Assembly: GCA_017648225.1 (NCBI GenBank)
Contig: JAGCJE010000006.1
Location: 1-43,338, forward strand
Reading direction: 5' to 3'
Source of the DNA: Kiritimatiellia bacterium
GTDB lineage: Bacteria; Verrucomicrobiota; Kiritimatiellia; RFP12; UBA1067
Length of the DNA: 43,338 bases
The notes under the pieces are model-generated. The model made no database searches. It was not told the origin of the DNA and saw nothing but the letters and a program-made list of their open reading frames with translations. Of the stretch, positions 9,100 to 17,373 are shown one piece after another. The position numbers and the translations under genes are program-made. How positions within the stretch are numbered: position 1 is the first letter of the stretch; every line of letters starts with the position of its first letter.

Positions 9100-10076
9100 G
9101 ACTTCCTCCTTGAAAACAAACCCGAAATCCCGCCGGATTTTGAACTCTTGGCTGCCGCGAGTTCACGGCGCGCCGCTGCCTCAAGCGCCGCAAGCTGTGC
9201 GGGATTGACATTCTTAAACATTCCGCCTAAAGTAGGAGCTGGCGGTCGAGATGCCACAGCGGGAGACAATTCTCCTGCCGTTATAGTTTTTCTTGCAGGC
9301 GGCTCAACTTCAATAACCCGTTCAACTTCGACAATCTTCTCGACCTCTACTATTTTTTCTACCTCAACGATCCTCTCGACAGGAACCTCAACGCGAACTT
9401 CCTTCTCAACAATCTTCTCGACCTCGACAATCTTCTCTACTGGAACTTCAACGCGAACTTCCTTCTCGATGATCTTTTCGACTTCAACGATCCTCTCGAC
9501 AGGAACCTCAACGCGAACTTCCTTCTCGACGATTTTTTCAACCTCAACAATCTTCTCTACCGGAACTTCGACGCGAACTTCCTTCTCGACAATCTTCTCG
9601 ACCTCAACGATCTTCTCGACGGGAACTTCAACGCGCACTTCCTTCTCAACGATCTTTTCAACTTCTACGATCTTCTCTACAGGAACTTCAACACGAACTT
9701 CCTTTTCAACAATCTTCTCGACCTCGACTTCAACTTTTTTCTCAACCGTTACAGGGGGAGGATCTTGATCAATGGCGAACTCATGCTTGCGGTAAAATAC
9801 AGCGCCGGGAGGGGCTCCGTTTCCTGAAGCGAGGCGACTTACAACATTGCGGTTAAAAGGGCCGTAGAACTTGCCGGGCTCCGCCTCCACGACCCACTTC
9901 ATCTCAAGTTCGTCCATCAACTGGGCCGGGATCCATGTCTTGCGGTCGTACGACACAAAACCGCTGGGCTCTATCCGCCCTTCCTTCGCCCATTCAATCA
10001 GAGTCTTGCGATCGGTAGGCCCGTATACCTTACCTTCAGAACTTCTGACAAACCACTCCGTATCAGCTCTATCCAT
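9096..10076 (-). CDS. GYF_2-domain protein with six 20-residue VEK repeats (short form)
   Basis: The protein has 326 residues with no signal peptide. Two GYF_2-type domains are tandem at about 7-50 (WFVRSSEGKVYGP, LIEWAKEGRIEP) and 60-100 (KWVVEAEPGKFYGPFNR). Residues 117-236 are six near-perfect copies of a 20-residue unit (VEVEKIVEKEVRVEVPVEKI; K or R and V or I vary), followed by a shorter run to 258. A Pro/Ala linker leads to a C-terminal region with an Ala-rich helix (QLAALEAAARRELAAAK) and a basic tail ending SRRKS. It starts two bases after the RND pump stop, so it belongs to the pump operon. The charged repeat may be an extended strand or a stiff helix acting as spacer or oligomerisation arm. 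Function unknown. Confidence 0.8.
   Translation of the reverse strand: MDRADTEWFVRSSEGKVYGPTDRKTLIEWAKEGRIEPSGFVSYDRKTWIPAQLMDELEMKWVVEAEPGKFYGPFNRNVVSRLASGNGAPPGAVFYRKHEFAIDQDPPPVTVEKKVEVEVEKIVEKEVRVEVPVEKIVEVEKIVEKEVRVEVPVEKIVEVEKIVEKEVRVEVPVEKIVEVEKIVEKEVRVEVPVERIVEVEKIIEKEVRVEVPVEKIVEVEKIVEKEVRVEVPVERIVEVEKIVEVEKIVEVERVIEVEPPARKTITAGELSPAVASRPPAPTLGGMFKNVNPAQLAALEAAARRELAAAKSSKSGGISGLFSRRKS
9303..9728 (-). repeat. Six tandem 60-bp coding repeats plus a partial tail
   Basis: The 60-bp units encode the 20-residue VEK repeat of the short GYF_2 protein. Between copies the amino acids are nearly constant while third codon positions differ (Val, Glu and Ile codons alternate), so the array is not a fresh duplication at DNA level. 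Confidence 0.9.
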
Positions 10077-10078
10077 TC

Positions 10079-13000
10079 TTAGTCTTTCGCTCCACTCTTA
10101 AATAATCCGCTGATTTTCTCACGCAAACGCTGGAATAGTGAATATAAGGCGGGAACGAAGATTATACCCACGACGCTCGCGAAAAGCATTCCGCTGAACG
10201 TACAGATACCGATAGCTTTCATCGCACCTGAACCGGCACCTACCGCGAATACAAGCGGCAGAACGCCGATGACAAAGCTCCAGGCGGTCATCATTACGGC
10301 GCGGTAGCGCAGATCCGCACCTGAAATCGCCGCCTCGAAAATCCCCTTGCCGCTTTCGCGTTCCTGCTTCGAGAACTCGACCATCAGAATCGCGTTTTTA
10401 GCCGAAAGCCCGATAAGCATGACGCATCCCAGCTGAGCGTAAATCGAAAGCGGAGTCTTAGTCACCCACAACCCTATAAGTGCGCCGAGAAGAGCGAAAA
10501 TCACCGAAAGCATTACGGGAATCGGAATCGTCCAGCTCTCATACTGAGCTACCAGGAAGAGATACGCGAATACGAACGCCGCGACCAAAAGCCACGTAAG
10601 GCGACCTTCGTTCTCCTTTTCCTGAAGCTGCACGGGGCCCCACTCCACGATAAAGCCTTTAGGTAGCTCAATGGATTCAATAAGCTCCATAAGCTGAGAC
10701 GACGAAATACCCTCGTTCGGCGTCACGTCGCACCACGCCGCCCTCATTTTATTATAACTCATCGTCTCGCGCGTTCCACCGACGTATTCAACCGTACCGA
10801 TGGACGAAATCGGGACAGATTCGCCGGACGCCGTCGAAATGCGCACCGCGAGAATATCGGCTATCGACGTACGATGGTCTGGATCATTCTGAAGCTTAAC
10901 CTCGTAAACGCCGCCCTTTATGTTGAAGTCGTTAACGTAAAACGACGCCAGCTGGTTCTGGAGCGTCTGGAACACGACCTTAGGGGTAATTCCGAGAAGT
11001 TCCGCCTTTTCACGGTCAAGTTTAAGTTCAAGCTGGGGCGTAGAAGCGGTAAGACCGTGAACCGCGCTCTTCACGTACGGATGAGCGCGCAATTTCGCCA
11101 TTACGGATTCGGCGACTTCATAAAGTTCAAAAACCGTCGCGCCTTCCATCGAGCACAGGTTGAAACCTACGCCGCTGGAACCTCCGAGACCGCGGATCGG
11201 AGCAGGCTGGGAGAAGACGATTTCGGCCTCGTAAAGATCCTTTGTGGATTCTTTCAACTTGTCCATAATCGCATTGATGGCAAGTTCCGGATCCTTACGC
11301 TCGCCCCAATGCTTGAGACGGAACCAGACTGTCGCAAGGTTCTCGCCCGTACCCCACATACTGCTACTGCCGCAATTGGACGAAACCGCATGAATTCCTG
11401 GAGTCTTAAGAGCTCTTTCATGAATCTTATCGACAACCTCGATCGTATTGTCGATGGACTGGCCTTCAGAAAGGCGAAGATTGCATGTAATCCAGCCGCG
11501 GTCCTCCTTGGGCAGAAACGCGGTGGGAATCTTACCAGAGACGAACCAGATCGAAGCGCAGGCCGCCGCGAAGAAAAGAAGCGTAAAAAGCGCGCGGCGA
11601 ACGAAGAAGCCGACGAACTTCAAGTAGCCTCGACGGCTTATATCGAGCGTCCAGTTGAACGGAGCGAGAAGGATTCTACGCTTGTTGGGATCGGGTTTCT
11701 TAAGCAGATACGCGCAGAGAACCGGAGAAAGAACGAGCGCCACCACGGTTGAAAGGCAAAGAGCCACGCACATCGTCACGGCGAACTGAACATACATCAT
11801 TCCGACCATGCCGCCGTAAAACGCCAGCGGCAGGTAACAGGCGAGAGTGACAAGCGTCGTCGCGATAACAGCACCCGTGATCTGAGTCATCGACTTTGCG
11901 GCAGCCTCTTTAGCGGACAATCCCTCACGAAGCATAAGAGACTGGGTATTCTCGACTACGACAATCGCATCATCCACGAGCGAGCCGATAACGAGAATCA
12001 GTCCGAACATCGTAAGAACGTTAAGCGTGAAGCCGAACAGATAAAAGAACGTAAACGAACCCATAAGCGAAATGGGGATCGCTATCGCGGGAACAAAGGT
12101 CGCGCGCCAATCCTGAAGGAAGAGATACGTGATCGCGACAACGAGCAAAAGCGCAACAAAGAGAGTTACGTACGTCTCATTCAAAAACACCTCGGTAAAT
12201 GCGGTGGAATCATCGGCGAGAACGCCTTCCACTCCTTCCGGCATACGCTCAATCCATTTATCCACTTCTTCCTTCACGCGCTTGGCGGTTTCAACGGCGT
12301 TCGCTTCGGGAGATTTATAGACGGAAAGAGAAACAGCCGTGTTTTCGTTAAACTTGCCGCGCGTCGTATAGCCTTTGGCGCCAAGTTCAACGCGAGCGAC
12401 GTCTTTTATGCGGATCTGACCGCCAGTCTCGGGGTTGTTGCGGATAATGATATTCTCGAACTCCTCCTTCGACGTAAGACGGCCTTTAACGTTAAGCTTG
12501 AATGTGAGATGGCGGCTGGCGTATTCGCCGCCGACCGTTCCCGCGGCCGCCTGGACGTTTTGGGATTCAATGGCCGATTTTATCTCGGAGATGGAAACGT
12601 TAAGTCCCGCAAGACGCGTCTGGTCGAGCCAGATTCGCATCGAATATGTACGTCCTCCCGTTTCTACAAGACCGACACCTTCCATGCGCGAAATCGAATC
12701 CGCCATCTGTTTTTCAACAAAGTTGGAAAGCTCCAGGATATCCATACCGCCTTCACGCCCATCGGTCATGAACATGTACATGACCATTCTGTCTTCGGGA
12801 CGCTTTTTGATCGTGATTCCGCTTTGCTTTACTTCCGCAGGCAATTTCGATTCGGCGCGTCTGACGGCATTTTGAACGTTGACGAGCGCTATATTCGAAG
12901 AGACTCCAGGCCTAAACACGCAGTAGCAGTTGTATGATCCCCTGTCGTTGCAGTTCGACTTGTAATACCAGATATCTTCAACACCGTTGATCTGATCTTC

Positions 13001-13234
13001 AATAATCTGGCCTACGGAATCGTTCAGCACTTGGGTACTGGCTCCCGTATAAGTCGCGGAAACTGTAATTGTAACAGGTGTAATATTCGGATATTCAGCG
13101 ACTGCAAGGCGCGTGAAACTGATTGCGCCAACAAGCGTAATTACAATCGCAACGACCCACGCCATGCGAGGATGGGTGATGAAAAAAGCCGAAATGCTCG
13201 GATAAAGGCTCGCTAATTTTTCACGGATATTCAT
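10079..13234 (-). CDS. RND-family (HAE1) multidrug efflux pump, inner-membrane subunit
   Basis: The protein has 1051 residues, the usual length of AcrB/MexB relatives. It exchanges protons for drugs or other amphiphiles as a trimer in the inner membrane. Visible are the first membrane helix (about 24-44), two large periplasmic loops and two sets of membrane helices. The proton-relay residues are present: paired Asp in GSLVDDAIVVVEN (TM4) and Lys in GLSAKNAILMVEF (TM10). The porter and docking sequences look complete. Its ATG overlaps the adaptor stop by four bases. No TolC-like outer-membrane factor follows; two GYF_2/VEK-repeat genes come next instead, so a partner channel must come from elsewhere. 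Confidence 0.95.
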   Translation of the reverse strand: MNIREKLASLYPSISAFFITHPRMAWVVAIVITLVGAISFTRLAVAEYPNITPVTITVSATYTGASTQVLNDSVGQIIEDQINGVEDIWYYKSNCNDRGSYNCYCVFRPGVSSNIALVNVQNAVRRAESKLPAEVKQSGITIKKRPEDRMVMYMFMTDGREGGMDILELSNFVEKQMADSISRMEGVGLVETGGRTYSMRIWLDQTRLAGLNVSISEIKSAIESQNVQAAAGTVGGEYASRHLTFKLNVKGRLTSKEEFENIIIRNNPETGGQIRIKDVARVELGAKGYTTRGKFNENTAVSLSVYKSPEANAVETAKRVKEEVDKWIERMPEGVEGVLADDSTAFTEVFLNETYVTLFVALLLVVAITYLFLQDWRATFVPAIAIPISLMGSFTFFYLFGFTLNVLTMFGLILVIGSLVDDAIVVVENTQSLMLREGLSAKEAAAKSMTQITGAVIATTLVTLACYLPLAFYGGMVGMMYVQFAVTMCVALCLSTVVALVLSPVLCAYLLKKPDPNKRRILLAPFNWTLDISRRGYLKFVGFFVRRALFTLLFFAAACASIWFVSGKIPTAFLPKEDRGWITCNLRLSEGQSIDNTIEVVDKIHERALKTPGIHAVSSNCGSSSMWGTGENLATVWFRLKHWGERKDPELAINAIMDKLKESTKDLYEAEIVFSQPAPIRGLGGSSGVGFNLCSMEGATVFELYEVAESVMAKLRAHPYVKSAVHGLTASTPQLELKLDREKAELLGITPKVVFQTLQNQLASFYVNDFNIKGGVYEVKLQNDPDHRTSIADILAVRISTASGESVPISSIGTVEYVGGTRETMSYNKMRAAWCDVTPNEGISSSQLMELIESIELPKGFIVEWGPVQLQEKENEGRLTWLLVAAFVFAYLFLVAQYESWTIPIPVMLSVIFALLGALIGLWVTKTPLSIYAQLGCVMLIGLSAKNAILMVEFSKQERESGKGIFEAAISGADLRYRAVMMTAWSFVIGVLPLVFAVGAGSGAMKAIGICTFSGMLFASVVGIIFVPALYSLFQRLREKISGLFKSGAKD

Positions 13235-14295
13235 TTCGCCGCCTTCACCGTCATTCCGCGTTTAACTTTATGAGCGCCGTTGGCTACAATTCTATCGCCG
13301 GGCTTAAGACCCTTCTCGACAAACACCCAACCGTCTACAAGATCGCCGCGCGCGACGGAACGGCGAGAAGCGACGTTATTCTCATCGAGCACCCATACGT
13401 ACGGACCTTGGACGTCCTGCAAAATCGCGCTCGGCGGAACGGTCGGCATCATCTCGCCCTTCTTTGAGCCAAGAACCACGGTAACGGTTCCGCCCGGACG
13501 GAGAGTCGCATCGGGATTTTCGAACTGGAAATAGACTTGGATCGTATCAGTCAGTTCATCGGCCGTATTCTCGACATATTCAAATGCGCCTTTCCCAAAA
13601 TGTTCCTGACCGTTGGCCAAAAAGATTTTAGCCGTCGATTCATCGCGCAAACGGCTGCTCAGGCCGCCGAAAAGGCTGAGGAAGCGCCTATTGGAAAGCG
13701 AAAAACGGATTCGTATGGGAGAAATCTGAACGATTGAAACGAGCGGCACATCACCTGCCTTTGCATAGTTGCCGCGCGTCATCGCGGTAGAGCCGATTTT
13801 ACCGGAAATCGGAGCTTTTATCTCGCAATGCAGCAGGTTATCTCGCGCATAAACGAGATCCGCCTGGGCTGCGGCATACGCGGCGCGCGACGAGTCACGC
13901 TGTGAGAGCGCGTTATCCACGGCGTCCAGCGAAACGGCGCGCGTTTCAAGAAGCCTCTTATGACGGTTGTAAGACTGCTCGGCATACGCGACGTTGGCCT
14001 TGCACTCCTGAACCTTGGCCTCGGCGTTCTTTACGGCTGCGGCGTATTTTACGGGATCAAGTTTATAAAGAGTGTCGCCCTCGTTGACGAGCGCGCCGTT
14101 CTCAAAGCAAACCTCGAGAATTTCGCCTGAAACCTGCGGCACCACATCGACCCTGGAAATAGGAACAACACGTCCCGGCAGACGCGTTTCGACCTTAAGA
14201 GGTCTGTTGACGACTTCATATACGGGCAAGGTCACTTCCGCAGCAAAAACGGAGAATCCGACCAGACAACTTGTGGCGAGTAAATACTTATGCAT
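13231..14295 (-). CDS. RND efflux periplasmic adaptor (membrane fusion protein)
   Basis: The protein has 354 residues from the ATG at 14295. It bridges the inner-membrane RND pump and an outer-membrane channel. Signal peptide: residues 1-20 (cleavage near VFAAE). Then come the first lipoyl half (VPQVSGEILEVCFENGALVNEGDTL region), an alpha-helical hairpin (about 80-150), the second lipoyl half (CEIKAPISGKIGSTAMTRGNY), a beta-barrel and a membrane-proximal domain ending GAHKVKRGMTVKAAK. An upstream in-frame ATG at 14394 would add 33 residues of non-signal sequence, so it is rejected. The chosen ATG has no ribosome binding site; a perfect TATAAT lies nine bases upstream, suggesting a nearly leaderless transcript. 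Confidence 0.92.
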   Translation of the reverse strand: MHKYLLATSCLVGFSVFAAEVTLPVYEVVNRPLKVETRLPGRVVPISRVDVVPQVSGEILEVCFENGALVNEGDTLYKLDPVKYAAAVKNAEAKVQECKANVAYAEQSYNRHKRLLETRAVSLDAVDNALSQRDSSRAAYAAAQADLVYARDNLLHCEIKAPISGKIGSTAMTRGNYAKAGDVPLVSIVQISPIRIRFSLSNRRFLSLFGGLSSRLRDESTAKIFLANGQEHFGKGAFEYVENTADELTDTIQVYFQFENPDATLRPGGTVTVVLGSKKGEMMPTVPPSAILQDVQGPYVWVLDENNVASRRSVARGDLVDGWVFVEKGLKPGDRIVANGAHKVKRGMTVKAAK

Positions 14296-14304
14296 AGTAT
14301 TTAA

Positions 14305-14310
14305 ATTATA
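14305..14310 (-). promoter_or_regulatory. Extended -10 promoter of the RND efflux operon
   Basis: On the minus strand a perfect TATAAT is preceded by TGG (TTGTGGTATAAT). It ends nine bases before the adaptor ATG. A normal start point 6-8 bases downstream would leave a leader of only one to three bases. No clear -35 was found at normal spacing. Confidence 0.6.
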
Positions 14311-14415
14311 CCACAAATAGGTCGCCTCAACACCACTATTTTTACAATTTCTTAATTTTAGAAGCTGTGCCGCGCAAACCCAGATCGAGCGCACGAGCGC
14401 AGCGAAGTGGGCTCA

Positions 14416-14451
14416 AGGGTCGAGATAAGACCCTTACGACGTTGCCGTCGC
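14416..14451. repeat. Two adjacent hairpins in the efflux upstream gap
   Basis: AAGGGTC (14416-14422) and GACCCTT (14430-14436) form a perfect 7-bp stem with a 7-nt loop. Immediately after, CGACG (14438-14442) and CGTCG (14447-14451) form a 5-bp stem with a 4-nt loop. Neither has a T-run on the minus side, so they are not simple terminators. Confidence 0.5.
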
Positions 14452-14604
14452 AATAAATTTAGATTTTATATCCCGTAGGCGCTTGCCCAAATGGAGCGGC
14501 GTCATTCCGTCATGACGATTGGTTTAATATCGCCGTTTTCTTAAAAATACAGATGCTCAAGACATGTGACGCGGTGAGCGGCGGACTTATTAGGTATTGG
14601 ACGC

Positions 14605-14639
14605 CTGTCAGTTTAAATGGGGACAGTCCCCTTCGACAG
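14605..14639. repeat. REP-like palindrome after the metallophosphoesterase stop
   Basis: GGGGACAGTCCCC (14619-14631) is a perfect palindrome, flanked by a second inverted pair CTGTC (14605-14609) and GACAG (14635-14639). It abuts the stop codon at 14640. It resembles the small palindromes dispersed as REP elements in some genomes, and could also end or stabilise the upstream mRNA. Confidence 0.5.
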
Positions 14640-16169
14640 TTACCTCGCGCAGACACAGCTGATCGGCCGGCCCGCATTACCGAAAGAATCAAGCGGCGTA
14701 ACCCGGAACGTATCGGCCCCGACGGGGAACCTGTCGGCAAAAACGGTTGCGACAACTTTCTTCGAAAATTTCGCATGCCTCTCCGGATAGAATCCGCCTG
14801 CGGCGCAAAGACGCACACGCGCTTCGGTTCCGCCTGAGTTCTGCGCAGAGATCTCATACTCCGCGACGCGGCCTGCCGCATTCGCCGGAGGGAACTCAAA
14901 CCTGATAGCCGTCTTCTCCTCCTGCGCGATGATTAACTCTTCCCTTTTAAGGCCACGCGTCTTTGCACATGTGCGCTCGACGGTAAGTTCCGCTCCAGCG
15001 GGAAACTCGGCCCTCTGCGCGACCCTGGCTCTCACCGCGAAACTTTTCGCCTTTGCGGGCAGTTCCACGACCCAATCCTCGCCCAGTTTCATCCCGCTCG
15101 CGAATTCGCGCTTTTCAAACTCAATTCGATCGTCATATACGCTCACGATCTGACCGACGCGGATGTCGGGACAAACCGCTTCATTCGTCATCGACTTCGG
15201 CGCATTATATCGGGCGTAATAGACGCCCCTGTCGGAGCGCTTCACGTTCGGGGCGTATACGTCGCAACCGCCGTTCTCGTATCCCGCGACATCCGCGCGA
15301 TTATAGACGGGGTTTGCCGACAGATACCTCAACGATCCAGTCGCCACCGATGTAAACGCGCCGCGCCACAATGCCCGCTCATTCGTCAGCGGCTCGTGGG
15401 AATGGCCAGAAAACGCAACAGCCTGGGGAAAGGCGGACAAAAGTCTGGTAGACGTCCCGTCATCGACACCCCAGGCGTCCTTCCCGTAGACAGTATCTCG
15501 CGGATGGGGATGCTGAACGTAAAAGAACGGCTTCGACGGGTCGCACGCCTCCATCATCGAACGAAAAGCGTCCGCACATCCATTGCACCCCGTCTCGGCA
15601 TATCCGTTGCACCAGACGCCCGGCTGCCAGTGCGAACAGAAGAAATCGAAACCTTTGACCGTTTTTCTAAAATACGGCTTCCATTCTTCATGAAAACAGA
15701 AATCCCACGCCTTGCGCGGATCGGCCTCGATCGCCTCGCGGCGGAGTTCTGCGGGATCCTTGAACACGTCGCCGCCTTTTTTAAGCGCGTATGCATCATG
15801 GTTACCGAAGACGAAAAGGCGCTCAACCTTGCGTCCGTCGGGCGCTCTGTCTCCGGGAAAAACCCTGAACCATGCGTCGGAAACGGCTTTCAGCTCACTC
15901 ACAAATCCGATGTCGGCGATATCGCCCGCAATCATCACCGCGTCAACGCCGCAATCACGGAAATAGGTCAGCGTACGTTCGAACGTCTGCGTATCGTATC
16001 CGGCCGCGAGAGATCGTCCGTCCGCAGCGAGTTTTACATGAACGTCGCTGACTACGCCGAATTTAAGGCGCACGTTCCCTCCGCCCGCAAAGGGTGCCAT
16101 CGCTCTGCACCCGGACACGAATCCCGCGCCTGCAAGCATCCCGGTGATAAAATCGCGTCTCTCTATCAT
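14640..16169 (-). CDS. Metallophosphoesterase, predicted Tat-exported lipoprotein
   Basis: The protein has 509 residues from the ATG at 16169. The leader has a twin-arginine motif (ERRDFITG) followed by a hydrophobic stretch and a lipobox-like FVSGC, suggesting Tat export and lipid anchoring. The calcineurin-like motifs appear in order: SDVH near 41-44, GDIAD, GNHD, a His in FYVQHPHP and GHSH, so all two-metal ligands are present. A C-terminal region (about 340-509) is beta-rich and probably a separate Ig-like domain. An ATG 18 bases upstream is excluded because GGAGGTG, a strong ribosome binding site, lies between the two. The substrate is unknown: nucleotide, phosphodiester or glycerophosphodiester are all possible. 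Confidence 0.85.
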   Translation of the reverse strand: MIERRDFITGMLAGAGFVSGCRAMAPFAGGGNVRLKFGVVSDVHVKLAADGRSLAAGYDTQTFERTLTYFRDCGVDAVMIAGDIADIGFVSELKAVSDAWFRVFPGDRAPDGRKVERLFVFGNHDAYALKKGGDVFKDPAELRREAIEADPRKAWDFCFHEEWKPYFRKTVKGFDFFCSHWQPGVWCNGYAETGCNGCADAFRSMMEACDPSKPFFYVQHPHPRDTVYGKDAWGVDDGTSTRLLSAFPQAVAFSGHSHEPLTNERALWRGAFTSVATGSLRYLSANPVYNRADVAGYENGGCDVYAPNVKRSDRGVYYARYNAPKSMTNEAVCPDIRVGQIVSVYDDRIEFEKREFASGMKLGEDWVVELPAKAKSFAVRARVAQRAEFPAGAELTVERTCAKTRGLKREELIIAQEEKTAIRFEFPPANAAGRVAEYEISAQNSGGTEARVRLCAAGGFYPERHAKFSKKVVATVFADRFPVGADTFRVTPLDSFGNAGRPISCVCAR

Positions 16170-16187
16170 ATCTACACCTCCAGACAT

Positions 16188-17372
16188 TTATCCCGCGACA
16201 AAATACACGCCCGCGACACCGAGCAGAATTATCGCGACAAGAAGCACGCTCGGCACAAGCGCAAGCCTCCCAGGCAGACGCTCACACTTGACGAGGGGTC
16301 TACCCATCACCATTGAAAGAGCTGTTTTCATCATCGCGGCAAAAACGATGAAGAGCAGTAAAAGCACCACGACGGATACCCACGCCGGCGCGGAGAAAAC
16401 GAGCGCCAGCTCGGAGAAGAACAGAACGGACGGCGGCATGGCGCAGATGAAAACGATGCCTACGAGCCACACCAGAGCATGACCCTTCATCGAAACGGCG
16501 AGACCCTGAACCACCGGCACGGCGCGAGTGCCGAACGCCAGAAGAAGGTTGCCCGCCGTCTGGAAAAGAAGCGTCTTGGTAAGAGAATGGGCGACTATAT
16601 GGGCGAAAAGCGCGAGAACTATCATGCTCTTAATATCCGCCGAGCCGGCGCAAAGTGAATAAAGAATCGTTATAAGACCGATATGCTCAACCGATGAATA
16701 TGCCAAAAGGCGCTTGAAGTCGTTTTGGCGGACCATGAACACGGCGCCGACCGCAACCGAGAAAATACCGAGAGCGAGCATCGAATTGTCGCAAAACGGC
16801 GCGGCCTCGGCGGGCGCCATTTCGCGGAAGCGCACGATCGCGAAGAAAGAACAGTTCAGAAGTGCACCCGAGAGAAGAGCGGAAACGGGGGCCGGAGCCT
16901 CGGAGTGGGCGTCGGGGAGCCAAGAATGAAACGGCGCGAGGCCCGTCTTCGTTCCATAGCCCGCCAGAACAAACGCGAAGCCGGCCATAAACCAGCGTGG
17001 ACTTCCGATCGTCTGAGAATGCAGCACGAGCATCGTGCCGAAAAGCGCAAACGAGATGCCGATCGAGCAGATAAGAAGATATTTCCACATCGCCTCGAGG
17101 CCGTCCCTGTCGCGGTGGTACGCGATGAGCGGAGCCGACACGAGCGTCGTAAGCTCTATCGCGACCCACATGAGCGGCAGCGACTCGGCCGTAAGCGCAA
17201 AAATCATCGCTCCGAAAAACGCGATAAAAAGAGTATAGTAAAGCGCAGCCGGCATGTTCGGCGTTTTCGCGTGACGGGAAGCGAGCGGCAGATAAAAGAA
17301 ACTCTGCACCAGATTCACCGCGAAGAGAACCGGCGTCAGAATTAAAAGAAGATTCCTTAAATTGTGTTCCAT
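16188..17372 (-). CDS. hyfF: Hydrogenase-4-type antiporter-like membrane subunit (HyfF/NuoN-like)
   Basis: The protein has 394 residues and is almost entirely membrane helices (about 12). It belongs to the complex-I/Mrp antiporter-like proton-translocating family. Key residues are present: Glu in WVAIELTTLVS (helix 5), Lys in YGTKTGLAPF with PFHSWLPDAHSEAPAP, and the HIVAHSLTKTLLF segment of helix 8. It is shorter than E. coli HyfF (over 500 residues), lacking some C-terminal helices. It comes one base before the upstream hyfE stop (17374), closing a block of four membrane-arm genes. The next gene is an unrelated metallophosphoesterase where HyfG/HyfI would normally be. HyfF is the closest fit; NuoN or MrpD-like names are alternatives. 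Confidence 0.85.
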   Translation of the reverse strand: MEHNLRNLLLILTPVLFAVNLVQSFFYLPLASRHAKTPNMPAALYYTLFIAFFGAMIFALTAESLPLMWVAIELTTLVSAPLIAYHRDRDGLEAMWKYLLICSIGISFALFGTMLVLHSQTIGSPRWFMAGFAFVLAGYGTKTGLAPFHSWLPDAHSEAPAPVSALLSGALLNCSFFAIVRFREMAPAEAAPFCDNSMLALGIFSVAVGAVFMVRQNDFKRLLAYSSVEHIGLITILYSLCAGSADIKSMIVLALFAHIVAHSLTKTLLFQTAGNLLLAFGTRAVPVVQGLAVSMKGHALVWLVGIVFICAMPPSVLFFSELALVFSAPAWVSVVVLLLLFIVFAAMMKTALSMVMGRPLVKCERLPGRLALVPSVLLVAIILLGVAGVYFVAG

Positions 17373-17373
17373 A

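Larger units (their letters stand above)
14296..14639. other. Largest intergenic gap, with three hairpins and one promoter
   Basis: This is the only non-coding stretch over 300 bp. I see no gene in it on either strand. It holds the RND promoter next to 14305, two adjacent hairpins at 14416-14451, and a REP-like palindrome at 14605-14639 next to the metallophosphoesterase stop. The sequence between these is unremarkable. Confidence 0.6.

Noticed and set aside
8503..9728. Regular repeats resembling a CRISPR array
   Set aside because: There are no unique spacers, the units are in-frame coding repeats, and no cas gene is present.
9067..9768. Long plus-strand frame with Ser/Thr repeats
   Set aside because: It is the antisense of the VEK repeat genes; the repeat keeps the opposite strand open. 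It has no ribosome binding site.
13231..14394. Longer start for the RND adaptor
   Set aside because: The added 33 residues come from the hairpin-containing gap and would bury the signal peptide.
14510..14899. 129-codon minus frame across the large gap
   Set aside because: It overlaps the end of the metallophosphoesterase in another frame and shows no domain or ribosome binding site.
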